Under the pieces are notes generated by a model that was not told where the DNA came from, ran no database searches, and saw only the letters and a program-made list of their open reading frames with translations. Positions 1 to 6,805 of a DNA stretch of 32,654 bases are shown here, one piece after another. Every line of letters starts with the position of its first letter. Position 1 is the first letter of the stretch. The DNA comes from Subdoligranulum variabile (GTDB lineage Bacteria > Bacillota > Clostridia > Oscillospirales > Ruminococcaceae): contig QAKI01000023.1 in NCBI GenBank assembly GCA_003343905.1, positions 1 to 32,654 of the forward strand, in the 5' to 3' direction. A program made the translations under genes and the position numbers.

Positions 1-1023
1 AACTGGGTCACGGCCCGCCGCGCCATCCTGCGCAGCCCCATCGACCGCATCGGCTACGGCGGCTACCTGAAGCTGGCCTGCCAGTTCCCTGAGTTCCTGG
101 ACTACGTCGAGAGCGTCTGCAACGAGTTCCGTGAACTGTACGAGAACATCAAGGGCACCACCCCCTACTGCGTCAAGACCGTGGCCGTGCTCAACAGCTG
201 GGGCCAGATGCGCGCCTGGGGCTGCCACATGGTCCACCATGCGCTGTACCAGAAGCAGAACTACAGCTACGCTGGCGTGATCGAGGCGTTGTCCGGCGCG
301 CCGTTCGACGTCAAGTTCATCAGCTTTGACGACATCAAGGCCGATCCCAAGGTGCTGGACGGCATCGACGTGCTCATCAACGTGGGCGACGGCGACACCG
401 CCCACACCGGCGGCAAGGTCTGGGAGGACCCGGCCATCGCGGCGGCGGTCAAGGGCTTCGTCCATCGCGGCGGCGGCCTGATCGGCGTGGGCGAGCCGGG
501 CGGCCACCAGTACCAGGGCCGTTACCTGCAGCTTGCCGCGCCCCTGGGTGTCGAGAAAGAGACCGGCCTGACCCTGAACTACGACAAGTACAACTGGGAC
601 GAGCACCGCGACCACTTCATCCTGGCCGACTGCCCCGACCACGACGTGGACTTTGGCGAAGGCAAGAAGAGCATCTACGCCCTGGAAGGCACCGAGATTC
701 TGATCCAGCGCGACAAAGAGGTGCAGATGGCCGTTCACGAGTACGGCGAGGGCCGCGGCGTCTACATCAGCGGCCTGCCCTACAGCTTCATCAACAACCG
801 CGTGCTGTACCGCGCCATCCTGTGGGCGGCCCACGCCGAGGGCGAGCTGCACACCTGGTTCAGCGACAACTGCAACGTGGAAGTACACGCCTACGTCAAG
901 AACGGCAAGTACTGCGTCGTGAACAACACCTACGAGCCGCAGGATACCACCGTCTACCGCGGCGACGGTTCCAGCTTTGCGCTGCACCTGGACGCCAACG
1001 AGATCCGCTGGTATGAGATCTGA
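1..1023 (+). CDS. GH112 1,3-beta-galactosyl-N-acetylhexosamine phosphorylase, C-terminal part
   Basis: The frame is open from base 1 and ends at TGA 1021-1023, giving 340 residues; the N-terminal half lies outside the window (GH112 enzymes are usually about 720-750 residues). The segment with NSWGQMRAWGCHMVHHALYQ, the following GDGDTAHTGG stretch and the GxGxPGGHQYQG stretch match the C-terminal half of GH112 galacto-N-biose/lacto-N-biose phosphorylases. These cytoplasmic enzymes split beta-1,3-linked galactosyl-HexNAc from mucin or milk glycans with phosphate to give galactose-1-phosphate. There is no signal peptide in the visible part. GTG 181 is an internal Val codon, not a start, because coding continues upstream in frame. 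A strong hairpin follows at 1067-1102, so the gene ends its own transcription unit and is separate from the alpha-glucan operon. Family assignment is confident; exact substrate preference cannot be read from this fragment. Confidence 0.9.
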   Translation, partial: NWVTARRAILRSPIDRIGYGGYLKLACQFPEFLDYVESVCNEFRELYENIKGTTPYCVKTVAVLNSWGQMRAWGCHMVHHALYQKQNYSYAGVIEALSGAPFDVKFISFDDIKADPKVLDGIDVLINVGDGDTAHTGGKVWEDPAIAAAVKGFVHRGGGLIGVGEPGGHQYQGRYLQLAAPLGVEKETGLTLNYDKYNWDEHRDHFILADCPDHDVDFGEGKKSIYALEGTEILIQRDKEVQMAVHEYGEGRGVYISGLPYSFINNRVLYRAILWAAHAEGELHTWFSDNCNVEVHAYVKNGKYCVVNNTYEPQDTTVYRGDGSSFALHLDANEIRWYEI

Positions 1024-1066
1024 GGACTTGTCCGTCCGGCCCTAAGCTGTCTCACTATATAACAAT

Positions 1067-1102
1067 GCCCCCGGCGGGCGCCTTTCGGCGCCCGCCGGGG
1101 GC
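1067..1102 (+). terminator. Strong GC-rich hairpin after the GH112 gene
   Basis: A perfect 16-bp inverted repeat (1067-1082 with 1087-1102) closes a TTTC loop 43 bases after the GH112 stop. The downstream T content is low (TGCGTGTT), so it is an imperfect intrinsic terminator or an mRNA 3'-end stabiliser. Its position between the end of GH112 and the converging lacI gene fits transcription termination. Confidence 0.65.
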
Positions 1103-1127
1103 TGCGTGTTCTATGGCAGATGCAAAG

Positions 1128-1155
1128 GCGGCCTTCCCCGGAAGGGGAAGGCCGC
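1128..1155 (-). terminator. Hairpin downstream of lacI
   Basis: A perfect 12-bp stem (1128-1139 with 1144-1155) has a GGAA loop. Read on the minus strand it lies about 200 bases after the lacI stop and is followed by CTTTGC, so it may end the lacI transcript. The rest of the gene-free stretch 1156-1353 holds only minor GC hairpins, for example 1264-1269 with 1273-1278; I see no gene in it. Confidence 0.45.
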
Positions 1156-1353
1156 TGCGGGTCCCGCGCAGGCGGCGCGGGGGATATTCAGGTTTGATTC
1201 GCAGGCCGGACGAGCCTGCGGCCGCCCCCCCGTGCAGGGAGAGGGACGCAGACCGCAATACAAGCGGCAAACTGCCGCGCTGGAAACCGGCATATCAGGC
1301 ACGGCGTCGAAACAGCCACAACGGGCCCATCACTTGCCGCCCCTGCGCACAGT

Positions 1354-2430
1354 TCACCCCTGGGCAGGGGTGGCGGCAGCTTCGTCCACTGGCGCGGCCG
1401 AAGCCGCCGCGGACGGAGAGACCGCCGGGACGGCGGCCGGGGCGGCGGGGGCGGGGCCGGTGGAGCCGCGCAGGATGGGCTGCGCGTGCAGCAGCAGGCT
1501 GCTGATGGGCACGCCGCCCAGCAGGCTGGACAAGGCGTAGTATCCGCTTTTGCCCAACTGCAGGCGGTCCTGCCGGATGGTGGACAGCGGCGGCGCCGTG
1601 TAGGCGCAGAAGGGCAGGTCGTCGAAGCCCACGATGCTCAGGTCGCGCGGGACCTGCACGCCCAGTTCCTGGCAGCGGATCATGACCGTATGGGCCAGCA
1701 GGTCGGAACTGCACAGGATCGCCGTGACCCCCTGCCCCAGCAGGCGGGGGAGGTGGGTGTCCAGCGTTTCGGCCGAAAAGTAGCTGACCCCCGCCAGCGA
1801 GGGATCGTCGGGCAGGGAATTGCTGCGCAGGGCGTTGAAAAAGCTGCGGTAGCGCACCTGGTAGACATGGGACCCCAGCGCGCTGCTCAGGTAGCCGATC
1901 TTATGGTGGCCCAGGGCACACAGTTCCGCCACGGCCTGGCTGATGGCCTCGTTATTGTCCATGCCCAGCGTGGCCACCGTGGGGTTGGGCTGCACGATGT
2001 TATCATACAAAACGGCGGGCGTGTGGCTGGTATGGAAGTCCCGCATCCAGGGGTCGTTCAGGCTCAGGCCCAAAAACAGCGCGCCGAGGTAGCCCTCCCG
2101 CAGCATATAGGCGTCGTAGGGGACCGAGCGTTCCAGTTCGGCGCTGAGTTCCACCACCCGCACGTCGAACCCCGCCGGTTCCGCCATCTGACGGAAGCCG
2201 GTGACGATGTCGGTGCCGAAATCCTCCGGCCGGGTGTAGCCCATATTCTCGATAAAAATGCACAGCGTGCGCACCGCGCCCCGGCGCGCGCGGGTATAGC
2301 CCAGCTCCACCGCCGTTTCCAAAATGGTTTTGCGCAAAGTTTCGCTGATGTCCGCCGCGCCGTTGATCGCCTTGGATACCGTCCCCTTGGACACGCCCAC
2401 TTTCTTTGCAATTTCTTCCATCGTCGCCAT
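1354..2430 (-). CDS. LacI-family transcriptional regulator of the alpha-glucan operon
   Basis: A 358-residue protein with an N-terminal LacI helix-turn-helix at about residues 3-25 (MEEIAKKVGVSKGTVSKAIN), a hinge, and a periplasmic-binding-protein-like sugar-binding domain with typical landmarks (LGHHKIGYLSS, ILCSSDLLAH, IVGFDDLPF). It is divergent from the sugar-transport operon, which suggests that it senses a maltodextrin-type ligand and controls that operon and possibly itself. ATG 2428-2430 is chosen because AAGGA lies 8 bases upstream; a second in-frame ATG nine bases later is too far from it. Odd point: after the normal end of the fold (about residue 318) there is a 40-residue tail made almost only of Ala, Pro, Val and Ser, absent from standard LacI proteins. 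Ligand and operator are inferences. Confidence 0.9.
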   Translation of the reverse strand: MATMEEIAKKVGVSKGTVSKAINGAADISETLRKTILETAVELGYTRARRGAVRTLCIFIENMGYTRPEDFGTDIVTGFRQMAEPAGFDVRVVELSAELERSVPYDAYMLREGYLGALFLGLSLNDPWMRDFHTSHTPAVLYDNIVQPNPTVATLGMDNNEAISQAVAELCALGHHKIGYLSSALGSHVYQVRYRSFFNALRSNSLPDDPSLAGVSYFSAETLDTHLPRLLGQGVTAILCSSDLLAHTVMIRCQELGVQVPRDLSIVGFDDLPFCAYTAPPLSTIRQDRLQLGKSGYYALSSLLGGVPISSLLLHAQPILRGSTGPAPAAPAAVPAVSPSAAASAAPVDEAAATPAQG

Positions 2431-2487
2431 GGGGAAGGTCCTTCTTTCTGCGCAGATACGCGGGTTTACTTTTTTTCTTTCCTCTCT

Positions 2488-2516
2488 ATTATAGCGGATC
2501 GCCCGGCAAAAGGCAA
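2488..2516 (-). promoter_or_regulatory. lacI promoter
   Basis: On the minus strand, TTGCCT (2516-2511) and a perfect TATAAT (2493-2488) are separated by 17 bases. The expected start is near 2481, leaving a leader of about 50 bases before the ATG that includes the AAGGA ribosome binding site. Confidence 0.7.
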
Positions 2517-2560
2517 TGCTCCCGCCGGGGCGGTCCGCGAATTTTTGTACACTTTATGAA

Positions 2561-2793
2561 GTTTCGTATTGTTTCGCCCGCACAGTCCCCGCCGCTCTCT
2601 TGTCATTCTGGACAAAGCGACCATCCTTTTGTTGTGCAGCCTTCACAAACTATCAAAATATCACCAAAAAACTCTTGTAAAACGAGAAAAAGCGCGCTAT
2701 AGTAATAGCGATACGAAACATCTCGAAACCACAGAGCCATCACCGCAACCGTACACGGCAGGCGTCCGCAACAGTTACGAAACATTGCGATCC
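2561..2793. promoter_or_regulatory. Three CGAAAC-N4-CGAAAC direct-repeat sites, candidate operators
   Basis: The same half-site occurs twice with a 10-base period in three places. Minus-strand copy: 2571-2576 and 2561-2566 (read as GTTTCG on +). Plus-strand copies: 2714-2719 with 2724-2729, and 2778-2783 with CGATCC at 2788-2793, the last half degenerate. The second site begins right at the predicted operon start and the third lies in the leader; the first is upstream of the lacI promoter. The position suggests repressor or activator sites. A one-turn direct repeat is not the usual LacI palindrome, so the binding protein is uncertain. Confidence 0.6.
2675..2703 (+). promoter_or_regulatory. 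Promoter of the alpha-glucan operon
   Basis: TTGTAA (2675-2680), a 17-base spacer and TATAGT (2698-2703) predict a start near 2710 and a leader of about 150 bases before the binding-protein gene. A CGAAAC direct-repeat site begins at 2714, overlapping the predicted initial transcribed region. The surrounding AT-rich stretch 2620-2700 stands out from the GC-rich genes. Confidence 0.7.
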
Positions 2794-2861
2794 GCCTGTA
2801 TTGCATATATGCGGCCGCGCCGGGCCTGCCGGCGGCCGTGATCTGGATGGAGGAATGCCAA

Positions 2862-4094
2862 ATGGGTAAGAAACGATCCGCGGTCCTTGCCGCCACGCTG
2901 GCGGGGGCCACCCTTGCGGGCCTGCTGACGGGCTGCTCCGGCGGCAGCGGCGCCGAGAGCGTGCGCCTGATGGTCTGGAGCCCGTCGGAGGACCAGTCCA
3001 AGGACAGCGGCGAATGGTTACAGACCTGCTGCGAGAATTTTGCCGCGATGCACCCCGAATGGGACATCACCTTCGTGTACGGCGTGGCCGACGAAGCCAG
3101 CGCCGCCACCACCGTGAGCCAGGACGCCGAGGCCAGCGCCGACGTGTTCCTGTTCGCCAACGATACGCTGACCACCCTGACCGACGCCGGGGCGCTGGCG
3201 AAGATCGGCGGCAAGTACGCCGACGAGATCCGCGCCACCAACAGCGAGAGCCTGGTGGACAGCCTGACGCTGGACGGCTATGTGTACGGCGTGCCGTTCA
3301 CCACCAACACCTGGTTCATGTACTACGACAAGAGCGTGTTCAGCGACGAGGACGCCAAAAACCTGGACACCATGCTGGAAAAAGGCGTGGTCAGCTTCCC
3401 GTTCACCAACTCCTGGTATTTGCCGGCGTTCTACTTTGGCAACGGCTGCACGCTGTTCGGGGACGGCACCCAGGAGGAACTGGGCGCCGACTTTGGCGGC
3501 GAGAAAGCGGCCGCCGTCACCGACTACCTGATCGACCTGTACAACAACCCGAACTTTACGGTGGACGCCGACGGTTCCGGCCTGGCGGGGCTGCGGGACG
3601 GCAGCATCAACGCCATCTTTACCGGAAGCTGGGACGCCGCCGCCATCCAGGAGATCCTGGGCGACAACATGGGCGTGGCCGCCCTGCCCACCTTCACGCT
3701 GAACGGCGAGGAAAAGCAGATGCTCGCCTACGCGGGCAGCAAGGCCATCGGCGTCAATTCCAACACCGAGTACCCCGTGCAGGCCGTGGAACTGGCGATC
3801 TATCTGGGTTCGGCCGAAGCCCAGCAGCTCCACTATGAACTGCGCAACGTGATCCCCTGCAACACCACGCTGCTGGCGGACCCCACCGTGGCCAACGACC
3901 CGCTGGTGTTCGCCCAGAACGACACCTTTGACCGCACCTCGGTCCTGCAGCCGTTCGTGGCGTCGATGAACAACTGCTGGACCCCCGTGGAAAACATGGG
4001 CAAGGGCATCCGCAACGGGACCATCACCCATGACAACGCCGCCGAACAGACCGAGGCCATGAACGAGGCCATGAACAGCAACGGGATTTCGTAA
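2862..4094 (+). CDS. ABC transporter maltodextrin-type solute-binding lipoprotein
   Basis: A 410-residue family-1 extracellular solute-binding protein. The N-terminus is a lipoprotein signal: MGKK, a hydrophobic Ala/Leu core, then the lipobox LTGC with Cys25 as lipid anchor. The mature part starts with VRLMVWSPSEDQ and carries the family's substrate-binding lobes (GYVYGVPFTTNTWFMYYDKS, FTGSWDAAA, IGVNSNTEYPVQA). It should capture maltodextrins outside the membrane and hand them to the two permeases that follow. ATG 2862 is preferred over an upstream in-frame GTG at 2838 because GGAGG lies 8 bases before it and the signal peptide then starts normally. It is the first gene of the operon. The alpha-glucan ligand is inferred from the neighbours, not from the protein itself. 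Confidence 0.9.
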   Translation: MGKKRSAVLAATLAGATLAGLLTGCSGGSGAESVRLMVWSPSEDQSKDSGEWLQTCCENFAAMHPEWDITFVYGVADEASAATTVSQDAEASADVFLFANDTLTTLTDAGALAKIGGKYADEIRATNSESLVDSLTLDGYVYGVPFTTNTWFMYYDKSVFSDEDAKNLDTMLEKGVVSFPFTNSWYLPAFYFGNGCTLFGDGTQEELGADFGGEKAAAVTDYLIDLYNNPNFTVDADGSGLAGLRDGSINAIFTGSWDAAAIQEILGDNMGVAALPTFTLNGEEKQMLAYAGSKAIGVNSNTEYPVQAVELAIYLGSAEAQQLHYELRNVIPCNTTLLADPTVANDPLVFAQNDTFDRTSVLQPFVASMNNCWTPVENMGKGIRNGTITHDNAAEQTEAMNEAMNSNGIS

Positions 4095-4132
4095 GCGGCG
4101 CCGGGACGCGCTTTCAGAAAGGGAGGATACCT

Positions 4133-5527
4133 GTGAACAATGCGATCACCGCGGCCAGAATGCGCCGCACCCTGGAACGGGAGAACCCGTACACCTGCCT
4201 GGGCGCCCTGAAAAACGGCGGGCCCGAAACGCGGATGTCGGCGGTCCTGATGGGCTTTGGCAACATCGTCCACCGGCAGTTCATCAAAGGGCTGCTGTTT
4301 TTGGCAGCCGAGATCGCCTACATCGTCTTTATGGTGATGTACGGCTTCCACAATATTTATATGCTGGGCAGCCTGGGCACCGTGGAACGCCAGGAAGTCT
4401 GGAACGAGGAATTGCAGGTGTTTGAATACACCCAGGGCGACCAGTCGGTCCTGCTGCTGCTTTACGGGCTGGCGACCCTGCTGCTGACCGGCGTGATGTT
4501 CTGGATCTGGCGCGGCACGCTGAAAAGCGCCTACCGCGCCGAGTGCCTGGCCCGCGCGGGCAAGCACGTGAACAGCTTTGCCGAGGACCTGAAGGCCCTT
4601 CTGGACGAGAACCTCTACCGCCTGCTGATGACCCCGCCGATGATCTTCATCACGGCGCTGACCATCCTGCCGCTTCTGTTCATGATCTGCATGGCGTTCA
4701 CCAACTACAGCAAGATCGACAACCATCTGGTGCTGTTCGACTGGGTGGGGCTGGAGAACTTTGCCACGCTGTTCGACGCCGACTCCATCCTGGGTTCCAC
4801 CTTCTGGAACGTGCTGGTCTGGACGCTGGTGTGGGCGTTCTTCGCCACCTTTACCAACTACATCGCGGGCATGATCCTGGCCATCGTCATCAACCGCAAA
4901 GAGACCCGGATCAAGGGCTTCTGGCGCTTCTGCTTCGTGCTGCCCTGCGCGGTGCCCATGTTCGTATCGCTGCTGATCATGCGCACGATGCTGCAGCCCG
5001 AGGGCGCGGTCAACGTGCTGCTGCGCCAGTTGGGGCTGATCGCGGACGGCACCAGCCTGCCGTTCTTCACCGACCCGACCTGGGCGCGGGTGACGGTCAT
5101 CCTTATCAACATCTGGGTGGGCGTGCCCTACACGCTGCTGCAACTGACCGGCGTTTTGCAGAACATCCCCACCGAACTGTATGAGGCCGCCAAGGTGGAC
5201 GGCGCGAACTCCGTCCAGACGTTCTTCCGCATCACGCTGCCCTACATGCTGTATGTGACGACGCCGTACCTGATCGCCACCTTCACCGCCAACGTCAACA
5301 ACTTCAACGTGATCTATCTGCTTTCCGGCGGCGCCCCGGTCACAGACCTGGCTTCCACCGCGGGCAGCACGGACCTGCTGGTGACCTGGCTGTACAAGCT
5401 GACCATCGACAAGCAGTACTACAATGTAGGCGCGGTCGTGGGCATCCTGACGTTCATCATCCTGGCCGTGGGCGCGCTGCTGACCTACCGCAACAGCAAG
5501 TCCTACCGTGAAGAAGGAGGCATCTGA
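4133..5527 (+). CDS. ABC sugar permease, MalF-like
   Basis: A 464-residue inner-membrane permease of the MalF/UgpA type. It has a cytoplasmic N-terminus, hydrophobic segments at about residues 54-76 and 104-125, an insertion between them, then a core of about six membrane helices from residue 165. The cytoplasmic EAA loop that contacts the ATPase is visible at about residues 346-370 (TELYEAAKVDGANS...ITLP). The GTG start at 4133 has GGAGG six bases upstream. The gene follows the binding protein by 38 bases and precedes the second permease by 2 bases, so the three are co-transcribed. Extra N-terminal helices are normal for MalF-type subunits. No ATPase gene lies in the operon; a shared MsmX-like ATPase elsewhere is presumed. 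Confidence 0.9.
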   Translation: MNNAITAARMRRTLERENPYTCLGALKNGGPETRMSAVLMGFGNIVHRQFIKGLLFLAAEIAYIVFMVMYGFHNIYMLGSLGTVERQEVWNEELQVFEYTQGDQSVLLLLYGLATLLLTGVMFWIWRGTLKSAYRAECLARAGKHVNSFAEDLKALLDENLYRLLMTPPMIFITALTILPLLFMICMAFTNYSKIDNHLVLFDWVGLENFATLFDADSILGSTFWNVLVWTLVWAFFATFTNYIAGMILAIVINRKETRIKGFWRFCFVLPCAVPMFVSLLIMRTMLQPEGAVNVLLRQLGLIADGTSLPFFTDPTWARVTVILINIWVGVPYTLLQLTGVLQNIPTELYEAAKVDGANSVQTFFRITLPYMLYVTTPYLIATFTANVNNFNVIYLLSGGAPVTDLASTAGSTDLLVTWLYKLTIDKQYYNVGAVVGILTFIILAVGALLTYRNSKSYREEGGI

Positions 5528-5529
5528 CC

Positions 5530-6393
5530 ATGAAACAGACAAGCGCCAAACGGGCCAAGCTGCGCAACAACATCATCGTGCATGCCGTGCTGGCGGTGCT
5601 GGCCGCGGTGTGGATGTTCCCGGTGCTGTGGGTCATCCTGACCAGCTTCCGGGGCGAGAAAGGCAGCTACGTTTCGACCTTTTTCCCCAAGACCTACACG
5701 CTGGACAACTATGTGCGCCTTTTTACCGACACCACGCTGCTGAACTTCCCCCAGATGTTCATGAACACGCTCATCATCGCCATTTTCAGTTGCCTGCTGT
5801 CGAGCTTCTTCGTGCTGTCGGCGTCCTTCTGCCTGAGCCGCCTGCGGTTCCGGCTGCGCAAGCCCTACATGAACATGGCCATGATCCTGGGGCTGTTTCC
5901 CGGCTTCATGTCGATGGTGGCCGTCTACTTCATTTTGAAAGCCGTGGGCCTGACCGAGGGCAACAACGTGCGCATCGCGCTGATCCTGTGCTATTCCGGC
6001 GGCGCGGCGCTGGGCTTCCAGATCATCAAGGGCTTTTTTGACACGATGCCCAAGGAACTGGACGAAGCCGCCCTGCTGGACGGCTGCACGCGGTGGCAGA
6101 TCTTCACGAAGATCACGCTGCCGCTGTCGAAACCCATCATCATCTACCAGATCCTGACTTCTTTCACGGCGCCGTGGGTGGACTTCATCTTTGCGAAGGT
6201 CATCTGCCGGGCCAACGCCGACCAGTACACGGTCGCCATCGGCCTGTGGCGCATGCTGGAAAAAGAGTACATCGACAGTTGGTACACCAGCTTTGCCGCC
6301 GGGGCGGTGCTGATCTCGATCCCGATCGCCATCCTGTTCCTGAAACTGCAAAAGTATTATGTGAACGGCATGGCGGGCGCGGTAAAGGGCTAA
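5530..6393 (+). CDS. ABC sugar permease, MalG-like
   Basis: A 287-residue permease of the MalG/UgpE type with about six membrane helices; the first is at about residues 16-38 (VHAVLAVLAAVWMFPVLWVIL). The EAA loop is at about residues 175-198 (KELDEAALLDGCTRW...ITLP). The C-terminus ends in the usual KYYVNGMAGAVKG pattern of maltose/maltodextrin MalG proteins, which carries some weight for substrate class. It starts 2 bases after the first permease, with AAGGAGG at 5514-5520 inside the end of that gene, which suggests translational coupling and 1:1 production. A 412-base spacer follows before the enzyme genes. Confidence 0.92.
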   Translation: MKQTSAKRAKLRNNIIVHAVLAVLAAVWMFPVLWVILTSFRGEKGSYVSTFFPKTYTLDNYVRLFTDTTLLNFPQMFMNTLIIAIFSCLLSSFFVLSASFCLSRLRFRLRKPYMNMAMILGLFPGFMSMVAVYFILKAVGLTEGNNVRIALILCYSGGAALGFQIIKGFFDTMPKELDEAALLDGCTRWQIFTKITLPLSKPIIIYQILTSFTAPWVDFIFAKVICRANADQYTVAIGLWRMLEKEYIDSWYTSFAAGAVLISIPIAILFLKLQKYYVNGMAGAVKG

Positions 6394-6623
6394 AATTTTC
6401 CCCGCCGCCAGTGATATACGCTTATACTTTCCAGCAAGCATCACCTTTCGGTGATGACTAACAGAAGTACGGACTTCGCATACGCTCGTCCGCTGCCGAC
6501 CTGACGGCCGGCAGACCCCGCGGTCGAAGAAGGCGAGCGGGCTGCGCCCGCGAAGCCTGATTCGGGCACCGCAAGAGAGTTCCTCTGTTTTGGCCGCCAG
6601 TGGCGGAAACAGGGAGAAATTTC
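6392..6623 (+). ncRNA. Candidate structured RNA in the malG-pulA spacer
   Basis: The spacer can fold into a closed multi-branched RNA. Outer helix: 6393-6402 with 6612-6622 (one bulge) continuing as 6405-6410 with 6601-6606. Inner helices: 6439-6445/6450-6456 (7 bp, TTTC loop), 6464-6468/6473-6477 (ACGG loop), 6483-6488/6534-6539 enclosing 6493-6498/6509-6514, and 6537-6542/6546-6551, which competes with the previous enclosing helix. The 3' part can instead form a local hairpin, 6583-6590 and 6594-6598 with 6602-6614, excluding the outer helix. I cannot match it to a known family. It could be a leader or attenuator for the enzyme genes, a processed sRNA, or an mRNA stabiliser that sets permease and enzyme levels apart. 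Helices are found by eye, without covariation support. Confidence 0.4.
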
Positions 6624-6723
6624 AGGCGCCGCGCCCGGCAGGCAGCCGCCGCCCGGACCGCACGCCCCCGGCCGCAGACATAACCTTTTCCCGCCGTTCT
6701 CTATACACCCCCTCGCAGAACCA

Positions 6724-6753
6724 CCGGGCTGCCGGTTTTCCCGGCTGGCCCGG
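6724..6753 (+). terminator. Terminator-like hairpin before pullulanase
   Basis: Stem CCGGGC/GCCCGG (6724-6729 with 6748-6753) stacks on GCCGG/CCGGC (6731-6735 with 6741-6745) around a TTTTC loop. A T-rich tail, TTCTGTGTTTTG, follows from 6755. It lies about 37 bases before the pullulanase ribosome binding site and could act as a partial terminator or the expression part of a regulated leader. The stretch 6624-6720 between it and the candidate RNA shows no gene or clear promoter. Confidence 0.4.
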
Positions 6754-6805
6754 CGTTCTGTGTTTTGCTTCCCCGCACATTTTCTTTATTAAGGATGGAA
6801 CCCCC

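Noticed and set aside
1065..1540. Plus-strand frames between GH112 and lacI
   Set aside because: They are Pro/Arg/Gly-rich frames through hairpins and the antisense of lacI, without ribosome binding sites.
6392..6623. Known RNAs: RNase P, tmRNA, SRP RNA, c-di-GMP or cobalamin riboswitch
   Set aside because: None of their conserved cores that I know could be seen in the spacer; 6S and raiA could not be excluded without a model search.
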